Shown in pieces: positions 38,002-50,273 of a stretch of 64,000 nucleotides of DNA. Position numbers and translations under genes: made by a program. This DNA comes from Diplonema japonicum (taxonomy: Eukaryota > Euglenozoa > Diplonemea > Diplonemida > Diplonemidae), in NCBI GenBank assembly GCA_964019335.1, contig OZ025674.1, positions 186,001 through 250,000 of the forward strand. The letters are read 5' to 3'. The notes under the pieces were generated by a model that was given only the letters and a program-made list of their open reading frames with translations, made no database searches and was not told where the DNA came from. Numbering within the stretch: the first letter of the stretch is position 1; each line of letters opens with the position of its first letter.

Positions 38002-38154
38002 CTCTTCTTTTTTGCGAGTCCATTGCTAGCATTGTGCCCAAACACTGCGAAACAACAAAGCCACCTATAGTTTTCCAAAAAAAAAACAAAAAAAAAAAAA
38101 AGGAGGGGAGGGCGGGGGGAGAGGAGGGGTTTGAAAAAAAAAAAAAAAAAAACG
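37121..38154. other. Homopolymer-rich spacer
   Basis: Pyrimidine-rich throughout, with long T-runs; no credible frame. The end of the spacer is an A-run adjoining the next ATG. Confidence 0.55.
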
Positions 38155-39304
38155 ATGAATGAACAAAAAGAACTGGAAGAGCTGCAAAGAAAGTTAAAGA
38201 TGCTCGAAGACAGGGCAGAGACGAGGAAGAAGGGTGGGGTCGTCGTGGGGTCGGTTCTGGAGGAGGAGGATCAGAGCGTGGGCCATGCTGAAAGCAGCAG
38301 CGGAGGGTCAATGAAACGAGGGTGGCCAGAGCCAGGCAAACCAAAAGATTTCAGAGCGACCCCCCCCGCAGTCCGAGCACCCACACCGCTGGAAATTGTA
38401 AACCCGATAACGGAAGAATGCTTATTCCCGAGACCCACCAGCGAAATGGAAGAACAGCAACCACCACACCCACGGTCAGACGAAGAAAGCGAATGCCCGC
38501 AATCCACCCGCCGCCCTTCGTCCTCTCTCCTCAGACAGCAGCTAACGGACGCCTGCGACATGCCTTGTGAAGAGCACCTACATGAATACGCCAGGCTTCT
38601 AGGGATGGACCCAACAGCATATGGCGACTCCTTACTCCTCTGGATTGCAGCAGAAGGCCTCTCTGCCCCGCTCCCTCAAGATTGGTGCTGGGAGGAATCA
38701 CAAGACGGAGAAGTATATTACATCCACACCCCTACGAGACAGACCCAATGGGAACACCCTGTCGATGTTAAGTACGAAAATCTCTTTAGACAACACCGGG
38801 TATGCATTTTGGTGAAGAAAAAAAAAGAAATCCCCCTTGCAGGCGAGACTACAGGCGGTTTTGTTTGAATTAACATATTTGGAGGAGTTGGGGTGGGGGC
38901 TACCTCTTCCGATGACGAATATCCACCTTACTCCGGGGCTTCTGTTAGATCCTGATACTGTGCTGTGGCTGCACAAATCGTGGTCGGTGGAGGGGGTGGT
39001 ATGGGAGAAAAAAAAGGGGGAAGAAAAAAAAAAGAAAAAAAAAAAGGCGTACCCAGGTGAACGTACTCAAATTCGTGTTGAAGAGCTTCCAATTGAGTGT
39101 TTTAAGGAGTTGCAAACCTGTACTGTAACCCCCGCTCAGCCTGGGGTTGTTCGATTGTCTACAGTGGAACACGATTCGGGTGCTGTTGTGAGTAAGTGGC
39201 TTGAGGTAGATGAAATCGAGGACGGCAGGCTTTCCTTCACATTCAGGGAGAACTCTGATGCGCCACACTCAGCTTCGGCTTACTTCCTCCAACTTGCACC
39301 GTAA
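38155..39304 (+). CDS. CEP164-like WW-domain protein (3 exons)
   Basis: Join 38155..38799, 38843..38998, 39047..39304 (352 aa). Residues ~130-215 carry a helical lead-in (EEHLHEYARLLGMDP) and LLWIAAEGLSAPLPQDW, followed by a WW domain (YYIHTPTRQTQWEHP). That matches the N-terminal block of CEP164, a distal-appendage protein needed for basal-body docking and ciliogenesis. The first intron is 43 nt (GTATGC...TTGCAG). The second (48 nt, GTATGG...AAAAAG) is a multiple of three, but its content is poly-Lys-coding A-runs and removal joins VEGV to AYPGERTQIRVEEL smoothly. The protein is far shorter than animal CEP164 and lacks its long coiled coil. The C-terminal ~80 residues are beta-rich and unrecognised. 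It supports a flagellated host. Confidence 0.75.
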
Positions 39305-39625
39305 AAGAGAGGGGGAAAGAAGGTTGGTTTCCACTATCCGTCTTTTAGCATTTTTCTTTTTTTTTTTTTTGATTCTCAGTACTAAATAGTGGGGTTGCCC
39401 CCCCCCCCCCCCCCCCCCCTGCAAGAAAAGAAACATAAAGGATAAGAAAATCTCTTTCAGTGTCTTCTCTTGTAAATGAAGTTCCCCCCCCCCCCCCCCC
39501 CGTTCTTTTAGGTGTTCTTCTTTTTTTTTGTTGTTTAGTCAAAAAAAAAGAGGGTTAAGGGGGGGTAATCCCCTCCTCCTGTCTCTCTCTCACTTTCTCA
39601 CCCATAGTAGATGAAAATCCGAATA

Positions 39626-39662
<37 letters not shown>

Positions 39663-39699
39663 GAAAAATAAAAAAAAGTAAACTTCCCCCCTTTTTTTT
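39305..39699. other. Homopolymer-rich spacer
   Basis: C-runs and T-runs; nothing else seen. Confidence 0.5.
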
Positions 39700-39812
39700 C
39701 TACGGGACCACAGGGGACTTGGGAGGCTTCGGGGTGAAGTTTCACAAGGGTGCCGCTGTGTCACATACTGCATGGCACCACTAAAATCGAGACAACTTTT
39801 TTTTTTAGTTTC
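39700..39812 (+). repeat. ~110-nt dispersed unit, copy B (candidate small RNA / SINE)
   Basis: Second copy of the unit at 6079-6184: CTACGGGACCACAGGGGACT start, a CTTCGGGGTGAAG hairpin, a GTGCC...GGCAC stem closing an 18-19 nt loop region, then a T10 run resembling a Pol III terminator. The two copies differ at scattered bases and small indels. No box A/B is clear. Orientation is set by the T-run. Confidence 0.55.
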
Positions 39813-40365
39813 GTGAAATATCTCAAAACCCCTCCTCCCGATGTCTATTCGAAATTACTCAATTAATGTCTCGTTGCAAGCTCAAGTTTTGCATAATGTA
39901 TTTATATGGTCGGTGTTTACAGTAGTTGTCATATCGGGGAAAACGAATTTTTGTCGTTGGCAACAACCGCATAACTTAACTGGCTATGAATACAAAGGGT
40001 GTGTGGGTTTTTGTAGTATCTGTCCAAAGAAAAACTAGAAACTTCTCTCTTATTGTTTTTTTTTCTTTTTTTTTTGGAACTTACGACCTAGCGAGCTGGG
40101 CAAGAAAAAACTCGGCTAGACCCTCGGTGTTCACAGTCGTCTGATTCCGGCAGAAATCAGGAAATCAGTACACTTGCTGCGGACACATTACATCTTCCCA
40201 CTCAAACTGCTGAATCAAAGATGCGTTGGCTGTCGTTAGGCGACCCTGTCACATACTGCGGGTTCCCTTCAAAGACACAGAATAGTTGAATTGTTTCAAT
40301 TTTTTTCTCTTTTTTTACTTGTCCTCCCCCCCTCCCTCCTTCTTTTTTTAACCCCTCACTTTTCT

Positions 40366-40406
<41 letters not shown>

Positions 40407-40619
40407 CGCATCACCGCTGCGCCCCCGGTCAACAAGTGAATCGAAGGTTATTATACTGCCTGATGAGAACCTGGATACCCAGAGCGTGACTCAGCTGAGG
40501 GCCTTAGCGAAAAAACCGTGCAGCCCATGCGACCCCATATTGGTTGCGAAAGGGCACCAAGGAAGTGTTTCCCACCTCTCGGAGTCCACCGTTCTTGCAA
40601 AACTGAAACTACGTTCGGG

Positions 40620-40653
<34 letters not shown>

Positions 40654-40671
40654 AGCAGTATTTTACACACA
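39813..40671. other. Spacer with unassigned non-repetitive block
   Basis: Two non-homopolymeric blocks (~39840-40030 and ~40080-40290) and a coding-like block (40407-40626, in-frame ESKVIILPDENLDTQSVTQ...). The last has no natural start, being preceded by ~30 Ts, and ends against an A-run followed by CAG 30 nt before the next ATG. It may be 5' leader with an A-rich intron, or an exon remnant. Confidence 0.4.
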
Positions 40672-41409
40672 ATGTACACGACAAGATTGTTAGTCACATT
40701 GAGCGGCTTGGGGATGGCCATGGTAGGGTGGTGGTTGGGGTGCATTGAAATCATCGGAGAAGTGAAAGCAGAGCCTATCGTACAAAAAACACGGGAACGC
40801 AAAAAAGAACGGACAGTTAACTGGCTGTTTCTGGGGGACAGTTTGGTAGCTGGTGCTATGTTTGCGAAACACGGGCTGAAGTACGCCCCTTGGGGGGAGC
40901 AGGTGGGGAGGAACATAGACATGAAAGGCTTCCCGGGCTGGACCAGCAAAGCCATCCTTGAAAACTTCGAAGCCGTCACCACGAAAATTCCCCAAACGAC
41001 CTATACTCACTGCCTTATCATGCTTGGGACGAATGACGTAGTCCAGCGACACCCCATAGAGAGTACCGTTTCAAACATCCAAAAAATATCTCAAAAGATC
41101 AAAGACCGTTACAATACCACAATCGTGTTTCACCACCCTGTCCCAGAAATATCGTCCTTCACCCCTACAAACAGCGCGGTCAAGAAGGCCACCTCGCAGT
41201 ACTGTCCTTCCCTCCGTTCGCAGAATCCTAAAATACGGTCCCTCAACGAGCTGTTGTCCAACTCCCTTCCCCGAGGAGTGATGTTGAAAGATTCTTTTAA
41301 AGGGTTGGAGATAGGAAATGAGCTGTGGTCGGATTGCGTGCACCCGAATGAGAATGGGTATAGAAAACTGGGCGGGTTGGTCCGCGATCAGTTGAAAGGA
41401 CTGGTTTGA
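40672..41409 (+). CDS. SGNH/GDSL-type hydrolase, membrane-anchored or secreted
   Basis: 245 aa. N-terminal hydrophobic segment (residues 5-28) suggests a signal anchor or signal peptide. SGNH blocks: FLGDSLVAG with nucleophile S57, GFPGWTS (block II Gly), LGTNDVV (block III Asn) and DCVHPNENGY with the catalytic D221/H224 pair. Family knowledge: esterases, lipases, acyl- or carbohydrate-deacetylases. All four consensus residues are present, so activity is likely; substrate cannot be told. The nearest relatives by motif are small bacterial-type GDSL esterases. The ATG lies 19 nt after an AAACAG that may be a splice acceptor. Confidence 0.85.
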   Translation: MYTTRLLVTLSGLGMAMVGWWLGCIEIIGEVKAEPIVQKTRERKKERTVNWLFLGDSLVAGAMFAKHGLKYAPWGEQVGRNIDMKGFPGWTSKAILENFEAVTTKIPQTTYTHCLIMLGTNDVVQRHPIESTVSNIQKISQKIKDRYNTTIVFHHPVPEISSFTPTNSAVKKATSQYCPSLRSQNPKIRSLNELLSNSLPRGVMLKDSFKGLEIGNELWSDCVHPNENGYRKLGGLVRDQLKGLV

Positions 41410-41720
41410 GAAAGTTTTTTTTTTTTTATATTTTTTTTTTTTATTATTATTATCGGATTCTCTTGCCTGTAGGTCTTTCTTTTTCTTCTCAGATCTAAAA
41501 GGTTTCCTTGGCTCTTCTTTTCGGCATCCGTTGTACAATTGAGGTTCTTTTCAAAAACAAAACTTAGGACGGTTTCTTTTTTAAAAAGTCCAGTTGCGTT
41601 CCAGCTTACAATCTCAGTAACCCAGTCATCGCTTCTGCCTCGTTCGTCTCTTCTGACCATCATCCCGAGGCCCTTTATCTCTGCGGCAGGCAAAAAAAAA
41701 AAAAAAAAAAGAAAAAGAAA
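41410..41720. other. Pyrimidine-rich spacer
   Basis: T/C-rich, ending TCTCTGCGGCAG then an A-rich leader before the next ATG; the CAG is a plausible acceptor. No gene. Confidence 0.45.
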
Positions 41721-42236
41721 ATGTGCAAATCTGATGTACTGGGCTCCCGTTCAATGGACATGGCGGCCTTTAGAAAAACAGATGCTGCAAAAAGGGGGTT
41801 GGAAAAGGTGTTGGTGGCTGTGTCATTTCAGGTGAATGAAAATTGTGAAGCCACAATGAAGATGTTCGTAAACAGGGAAGAGACGTGGTTGGGGATGCAG
41901 CAGAGAGCGTGTGAAATTGTGGAGAATAAGTTCGGCCTTCAGCTTCCTTACTACAAGTCATGTGTCGAAGTTCCCGCTGCGATCCCCGCCAAAGAAAAGC
42001 GGAGGAAGTCCCTTCTCTCGAAGCTGCTGGGCAGCCGTGCGAGGGCAGCTACGTTCTCTACCCTAGAGCCTGGCACCACTACCGCTTTCCCTACAACTGA
42101 TTTGTTTTTTGAACATTCTTACGTAAAGTCTTGCATTGCCTCTGGGATGATGCCTTCGCTCTCTCTGATCTGCAAGCCTCTTCCCACTATCTCTCAAAGG
42201 CGAAGGGCTGCTACTTTGTCGGTTTCAATTTTGTGA
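41721..42236 (+). CDS. Unrecognised 171-aa protein
   Basis: ATG follows an A-rich leader. The N-terminal ~75 residues look globular (LEKVLVAVSFQVNENCEATMKMF..., FGLQLPYYKSCVEVP), then a basic linker (EKRRKSLLSKLLGSR) and a Ser/Thr-rich half. The first part has a ubiquitin-like alternation of strand and helix, but I cannot assign it. No membrane segment or catalytic motif seen. Composition and stop are ordinary, so I consider it real. Confidence 0.55.
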   Translation: MCKSDVLGSRSMDMAAFRKTDAAKRGLEKVLVAVSFQVNENCEATMKMFVNREETWLGMQQRACEIVENKFGLQLPYYKSCVEVPAAIPAKEKRRKSLLSKLLGSRARAATFSTLEPGTTTAFPTTDLFFEHSYVKSCIASGMMPSLSLICKPLPTISQRRRAATLSVSIL

Positions 42237-43289
42237 AAAAAGAAAAAAAGGAGACGGAAAAAATCATTTTTTTTTCTTTTTTTTTTTTTTTTTTCCTCCG
42301 GAGGGGTGACGCGATTTTGCAGAAATCCTGCGATACCCCCTGTCCCCCTCTTGGAAACTTTTTCGAATTTCTTTCGGAAAACTTGTTTTTTTTTTATTTT
42401 TATTTCTTCCCCCGTGGGGGGAGGGCCAGTTTTTTTTTTTTTTTTTCCGAGATTTTCATGAAGGTCTAATCTATTTGTTTTGAAAAAAAAAAAAAAAAAA
42501 AAAAGAAAACCGAAAAGAAACGAGGAAAAAAGGGAAAGAAACTTTTCTGCGTCCTTTTTTATCCAAACAGGAAGAGAGAAAGAAAGAAAGAAAAAAAGAG
42601 GGAAAAAAAAAAAAAAAGATGGCTGTAGTCTGTACACCCCGTGTCGGGCAGCTACCAAAATCCGCACTGTGCAAGCCAGAATAGTCTTTTTTTTTTTTTT
42701 TTTTTTGTAAAGGGTTGAAATAAAAGAAAGACCCTCTTTTTTTTTTCTAGATTTTTGTGGGTATCTTCTTTTCTTTGCACCCATAGTCGTAAGATAAATT
42801 ACAAAAAAAAATCTTTTTTTGTGATACGGACGAAGCCCACGATTGTGAAAACTAGAGGTACCCACCTTCCTATTCCCTTTAGGTGATGACACTTGGGTCG
42901 GCATCTCAGGGAAATTTACTTCTCTTTTTCGAGTTTCCCCCTACCCCCCCCCCCCTTTTTTTTCTTCTCAAAGTCGGTGTTAAAAATAAAATAAAAAGAG
43001 GGAAATTCTGCTTTTCTTGTTCGCAGCCTTTTTTTGACCTTATTGTACCGCTTGAGGGGATTTTTTGTTTATGCGTCAGGAGATATAAGGAATAAAGACC
43101 TTTAGAAGAAAGGCACTGTCTTTTCAACCCCCCCCCCCTCCCTTTTTTTTCTTCTCCCTCCTCTGTGTGCGATTTCTTTTTTTTATATCCAGTTGTTTCC
43201 TTGCAATCTTGTGTCCCTTTGCTAGCAGGGATATCTAGTGATATTTTAGGAAACATTAGAACTACCGTATATTCTTTATTAACGATTTT

Positions 43290-43325
<36 letters not shown>

Positions 43326-44479
43326 AGGGCTATTTTTTATATATAAAAACAACGACAACAAAACAAAAAAAAAAAGAAGAAGAAGAAGAAGAAGAGTAAA
43401 TTAATTTTTTAAAGGAGAATGCGGTATTTTCTAGTTTTCTTTCATTTTTGGGGGAAAGTATTTTTAGAGACCAAAAAAAGAAGGGGGGGTGGGGAAAAAA
43501 AGGGGGGGGGGCGAGAAAAAAAAAGGAAGGACAGTGGTCTCAGATAGCTAGTCTTTTTGTGGCACTCTCACATTTGGTCTCAAATTACTTTACCCCCCTT
43601 TTTTTTATTTTGGTAGTAACATGGAATTATAAAGAAAAAAGTACATCAGATGTGTTGTTCGCTGTTGACCTCCTCGTCGGTCATCACCGGTAGCGCCCAG
43701 TGGAATAACGTATTGCAGATGCTCAGCAAAGTGCACAGCACACCGCACGCATTAAGGACACGACGCGGAACGCAGAAGAAGCTACAGCTCGGCCGAGGTG
43801 CGCCCCCTGTAATCAAGTAGACAGTTCATGCTTCGTTACACTTAGCGCCAAGTAGTGTTGCAATCAAAGCCCCATTTATTTTTTTTTTATTATTTCTCCT
43901 TAACAGAATGGAAAGGGACGGATAAGGTGAAGAAGAAAAAGCAAAAAAAAAAAAAAAGAAAAAAAAAAAAAAAGAAAAAACGAAAAAAGAGGGGCGAGGA
44001 GTAAAGATCGAGAGGGGAAAAAAAAAAGAAAAAAAAAAAAAGAAAAAAAAGGGCGAAATTTGAAGAGCTATTAACTCGTCGATAGTTTGCTTTTTTTTTT
44101 TCTTTTTTTTTTTTTCTTTTTTCCATATTCCCTTTTTGTTTTATTCCAGATGGTGAGCGCGAAAGCGCACGAACCTTAAATGTGTAGTTTATTCTTCTTT
44201 TCTTTCTTTCTCGCAGCTCCTTTGTCTTTTTATCGTCTCCTTTTTTCTCCTTTCTGGAGACGCCCCTTTTCATATTCTGGTGATGAAGCCCCACGCACCG
44301 TGGAGGCTTCAAGTCTAGTTTACTTACTAGCTTTCTTTTATTTGTCTCATTGTTTCCTTCCTCTTTTCAAACAAGAGAAATAACAGCGCACGGGTCAGGC
44401 AGTGACCCGCCAGTTCTTCTCTCTGCAAAAATGGAGGGGGAAAAAATGGAAAAAAGAAAAAAAAAAAAAAATAGCGGGG

Positions 44480-44521
<42 letters not shown>

Positions 44522-45735
44522 TAAAGAAAAAAAAAAGTAGCAGTGTGTGTTATCGCGGCAATGCTTGCTATTTTCTTCTTATCTTTTTTTTTTTTTTTTT
44601 TCCCCGTTTTTTTTTTTTTTTTTTTTTTTTTTTTATTCTTCTTTTTTTTTTCCCCCTCTTCTCTTTTTTTTTTTCTTTTTTCTTTTTTTTGCCAACACTT
44701 TACTCTGTTGCAATGACGAAGGTTAACAAATCATGCTGAGCCCAATATTTTCTTTTTTGTGTTTAAAACTATACTCAACAAGAGCCTGGTTTCCTCTTCC
44801 CCCCTCACAACAACGACAAATAAGGGCTAGATGGGCGTTTGCTCGGATCTTTACACTGTAAATATCCATCTTCCCTTATTTTTTTTAAGTACTATAATAT
44901 TGTAAAGCAAGCCCCGACGGACGGAACAATCCTGCCAAGATGGACAACACGATCAGTGTGAGAATGTCCAGTTCGTCAGTTCTTTTTATTTTCATTTTCC
45001 TATTGCACACAAGGCAGCCGGCATCTTTCTCTTTATCCTTTAGCAGTAGTAAGTTCGAAGTGAAAAAAAAAAAAAAAAAAAAGAAGAAAAAAAATTTAAA
45101 AAAACAAAAAAGACAAATATTGTTAACCCCATGCTGTAAACCTTCGTTTCCACTTTTTTTAAAAAAAAAAAAAAAAGTTACTCGTTGTATCATTATATTG
45201 ATGACAATACTTTTATTTTTTCATCAAAAAAAAACACAGAACAAAAATTCTCTTGTTTTATTTTAATCCCCCCCCCCGTATTTATTATATATTTATTATT
45301 CCTCTCTGATACCTTTCTTTTCCTCTCTTTTTCTAATTTTTTTTGTTGCGCAAACCGCAATTGGGGCGGGGAATGGGGTGGCATTTGAATAAGATCTCTT
45401 TTTTTTTTTCTTCTTTCTTTTTTTTTTCTGCAAGAGCGTCTTTAACTTTGTTCTAAACCGAAGAAAAGAAAAAAAGAAAAAAGAAATCCAATTTTTTTTC
45501 TTTTACCTCCCTTGTCACCCAGTCTCCCCCCCCTCCTCCTTTTTTTTTTAAACCCCTATGATATTTCTTACTTCCCCATTTATTTAATTTTAAAAATGAT
45601 TTTTTTGAATTTTCAAACAAAAACACACAACAACCACAGGGAGAAGGCGAGGCGGAGGGGGGGGGGGGGAAGAGGGAGGGGGCAGCATACAAAAAAAAAT
45701 ATTTAAAAAAGAAATATAAAAAAAAGAAAAAAAAA
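42237..45735. other. 3.5-kb homopolymer desert
   Basis: The largest gene-free stretch of the window: A-runs up to ~40, T-runs up to ~30. Non-repetitive islands lie at ~43620-43870 (mixed composition, no frame), ~44140-44430 (with two small hairpins, GCGCGAAAGCGC and GGGTCA...TGACCC) and ~44720-45060. None has a credible coding frame on either strand. Confidence 0.55.
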
Positions 45736-47596
<1,861 letters not shown>

Positions 47597-47877
47597 AGAA
47601 GGAAACGAAGAAAAAAAAGGGGGGGTAGAAAGTGTTTGCGAAAAAAAAAGAGAGAAGGGGGTAAAAAAAAAAGAGGGGGGGGGGGAATGTTATTTTTTTT
47701 GTTTAGTAATCTCCGGAGAGAAAGAGGACGAGAAGGGCTCTTTTTTTTGTATGTAAAATCGTTCTCTCATCACAACCCCCCCGTAGTATCCATCGTTATC
47801 TTTGTTCAAAGGAACAGAAACAAATGTTTTTTTCAAAAAAAAAAAAATACCATTACCCACTTAACAACCAGGTACTG
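47597..47877. other. Homopolymer-rich spacer
   Basis: A/G runs, then an A-run and AACAACCAG just before the next start. No gene. Confidence 0.45.
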
Positions 47878-48927
47878 ATGGCCGCGGTACCCTCCTGGGA
47901 GCCCGAGACGGTCGAGAAAGAGTCAAAAGGGTCTTATCGATGTGGTGTGGTGGTGGGTGGAACGGGCGAGGTGTCGGGGGAGGCGAGTCTTCAGTTGAAA
48001 GACTTTAATCTCAACCCAGGAAAGCGGTTCAGGGGGGGCAAGGACGTTCTGTCAGTTTCGACGGAAATGGGGAGATGGACACAGAGGGGAGACCTCACAT
48101 GGCAGAGGCCCCTCAGGAACGGGCAGCTGGGGGTGTCCGTGACGCACAAACAACACCCCGCACGGCAGGCACAGCCTGGGTGGCCATCGTGGCATTCCCA
48201 GCATCGAAGGTCCACCGAAGGCCGCTTGTCATGGATGCGCAACTCCGTCGTCAGAGAAATATTTTGCAGAGTTAAAAAATGGGACGGCGAAGTGGACGGG
48301 TCAGAGCTTCCCGTAGCTGCGGTGGGGGCTAAGCTGCTTTTCGGCGATCGAAACACGCGTTTGTCAGCACTCCTCGAAGGCGGCATCACAACACCTTTCG
48401 CACGTCTGGAGCTTGATGGGCTGCTCCGCAGGGGGGACCCTCGCTTTGCGTCAACTGAATTACGCGCCAACGTTAGAAATCTGAATATGCTCCTTGAGCC
48501 GTTCTCTCCTGAGCCGCCTGCTGGTGAGCTGTATAACTTCGGTGGTGCTGAAGTACGGGGTTTCACTCAGACAGGGCTTCTCCCCTCAGCAGCAGGGGAC
48601 ATGCGCAACACGCTCCCTGCCACTTCCACAGCTAGCTTCTCTGTAACCCGTCTTGCCCCTATCGACTCGTCTATTGGTCTTCTTATCTTCCTTGATGGTG
48701 GTGCCGCTGCTGGACGTGGGCACGTCAGTCCGAGCAATACCCTTCCCCTTCTGGACTCACCTAAACACGCGTCTTGGGCCACACCCCTCTTCCTTTCTTA
48801 CGGGGTGGGGCTTTATATCCCGTCGGCACCGAATCTCCGTGCCGGCATCGCGTGGGGACTCGACAAGAGGCTGCAAGCGAGAAAGACTACTCAAAGGTTC
48901 TTCCTTTCAGCGGTTGGCGAGCTTTAA
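47878..48927 (+). CDS. Sam50/Omp85-like outer-membrane beta-barrel
   Basis: 349 aa from ATG 47878; an in-frame ATG at 47824 would only add poly-Lys sequence before a CAG. The C-terminal half fits the bacterial surface antigen (D15) family: VRGF in GGAEVRGFTQTG, then SFSVTRLAPIDSSIGLLIFLDGG, SYGVGLYIPS and LRAGIAWGLDKR, ending in a strand (RFFLSAVGEL). Family knowledge: Sam50/Tob55 inserts barrels into the mitochondrial outer membrane; VRGF is the loop-6 signature. I see no POTRA domain before the barrel. Either it is genuinely POTRA-less or an N-terminal exon is missing. A plastid or other Omp85 is possible. Confidence 0.75.
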   Translation: MAAVPSWEPETVEKESKGSYRCGVVVGGTGEVSGEASLQLKDFNLNPGKRFRGGKDVLSVSTEMGRWTQRGDLTWQRPLRNGQLGVSVTHKQHPARQAQPGWPSWHSQHRRSTEGRLSWMRNSVVREIFCRVKKWDGEVDGSELPVAAVGAKLLFGDRNTRLSALLEGGITTPFARLELDGLLRRGDPRFASTELRANVRNLNMLLEPFSPEPPAGELYNFGGAEVRGFTQTGLLPSAAGDMRNTLPATSTASFSVTRLAPIDSSIGLLIFLDGGAAAGRGHVSPSNTLPLLDSPKHASWATPLFLSYGVGLYIPSAPNLRAGIAWGLDKRLQARKTTQRFFLSAVGEL

Positions 48928-48956
48928 CAATTCTGTTTTCTTTTTCATACCTAACT

Positions 48957-48971
48957 GATTCACACCAACAG
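48957..48971 (+). promoter_or_regulatory. Candidate (trans-)splice acceptor
   Basis: CCAACAG at 48965-48971, after a pyrimidine-rich stretch and an upstream CCTAACTGAT resembling a branch point, 33 nt before the ATG at 49004. Confidence 0.35.
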
Positions 48972-49003
48972 GGCCACCCGTGGAGGGAAAGAGAAGCGAG
49001 GAA

Positions 49004-50168
49004 ATGTCGATGATTCGCAGGCTGCCCTATCAGACTAAAACACCCCCAAGGTTTCTGGTGAGCGGGTGTGATGAGGGGCTTGTGCCCAAACTGCCGAAAG
49101 CAGTAGGAAGGCCGCCATCAGTCTCCCCCGCTACGGAGGGCGGCCGCGCAATGTCAACTGAGTCGGTGGAATCTGCTCCACGAATACCCCAGTTAGAGCC
49201 AGCCGGAGGCGGGCTGCACCTGCTACCGATTCTGGTGGGGATCATGGTAGGGTTGTACTGCTTCGGGCCGTGCTTTGTCTTTTACCCATTCTATGACAAC
49301 GCGGAGGTGGACTTTAACTATTTAGGTACAAAAGAAAAAAAAAAAAAAAAAAAAAAGAATAAAAAAAAAAAATCAACCCCTCCTCCTACTCAACAGATCT
49401 AAAGAACGAATGTCAATTTTACAGACAACTAACCATGTACAGAAAAGAGATCCACCGGGTGCTAGCAAGGAAATACGCAGGTATCTATCTATCTATCTAT
49501 CTATCTATCTCCCCTTCTTTTTTTTTTTTTTTCAAAAAAAAGAAATCAAAAAAGACACGTTACCCATCAACCGGGGGAAATACATGGCAACATGGGTGGA
49601 CAGATCGGATTTGCAGGATGTTGTGGAGCGACGGATGTCTAGCTTAGTAAAGGAGAACCGGCTGGTGATGAACGCTTTGTTTCGCAAGGCGATCGATGTA
49701 AACGTTGCGAGGGGTGTGATCGAGGACGGGCGTGAGGGCGTGCGGTTAGCAAAGAAACCCGCCTTTGTGACCGCTGATGTGTTTCTTGTCTACGATGCAG
49801 AGACAGCGTCAGAGCTGTGGACAACCGCGTTGTGGGAAGTTGTGCTTTGGTGTGTGTTCCCCGCCGTCCTTGCCTATGGGGTATATTGTGCGTTTTCCCT
49901 TATCGCTGTGGACCACCATGTTGAACAGGTTCTTTATGATGCGATTTGCCGGACGCTTCTAAAGGAAGGGCCTCTCCCCCCTGAGGCGTTGTATGCTCTT
50001 GTTGCAGTCTCTCTGGAGCCGAGGGTTGCAAAACAGCAAATCGCAGACATGTGGCCTTCCCCAGGGCTCCCCCTCGGCGTCATTGAAACCCGCTTGCGAG
50101 AGGATGCAAACATCAGCTATGCAAGCACTGGCAGCCATGATGGTCTTATCATTAGCTATCTAGAGTAA
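49004..50168 (+). CDS. Unrecognised two-segment membrane protein (3 exons)
   Basis: Join 49004..49325, 49397..49480, 49555..50168 (339 aa). The splice model is supported because the small middle exon reads continuously in phase 1 (YLDLKNECQFYRQL...RVLARKYA) and joins to DTLPINRGKYMATW. Hydrophobic segments: LLPILVGIMVGLYCFGPCFVF (~residues 77-98) and LWEVVLWCVFPAVLAYGVY (~236-255). The stretch between them is basic and helical. The first intron (71 nt) is A-rich; the second (74 nt) contains a TATC tetranucleotide repeat. The N-terminus is basic/Ser-rich with no signal peptide. It may be an organellar inner-membrane protein, but no family is recognised. The third exon start (AAAAAAG|AC) is the least certain junction. 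Confidence 0.65.
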
Positions 50169-50273
50169 TTTTTTTTTTTTTTTTTTTCTTTCCTGAGAAA
50201 AAAAAAAAAAAAAAAAAAAAAAAAGGAAAGGGAGGACACACAGGGTGTTGTATGATGCAAGAAAGCTGTCAGA

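Noticed and set aside
39841..40038. 65-aa frame MSIRNYSINV...
   Set aside because: No domain, no acceptor, flanked by T-runs; composition not persuasive.
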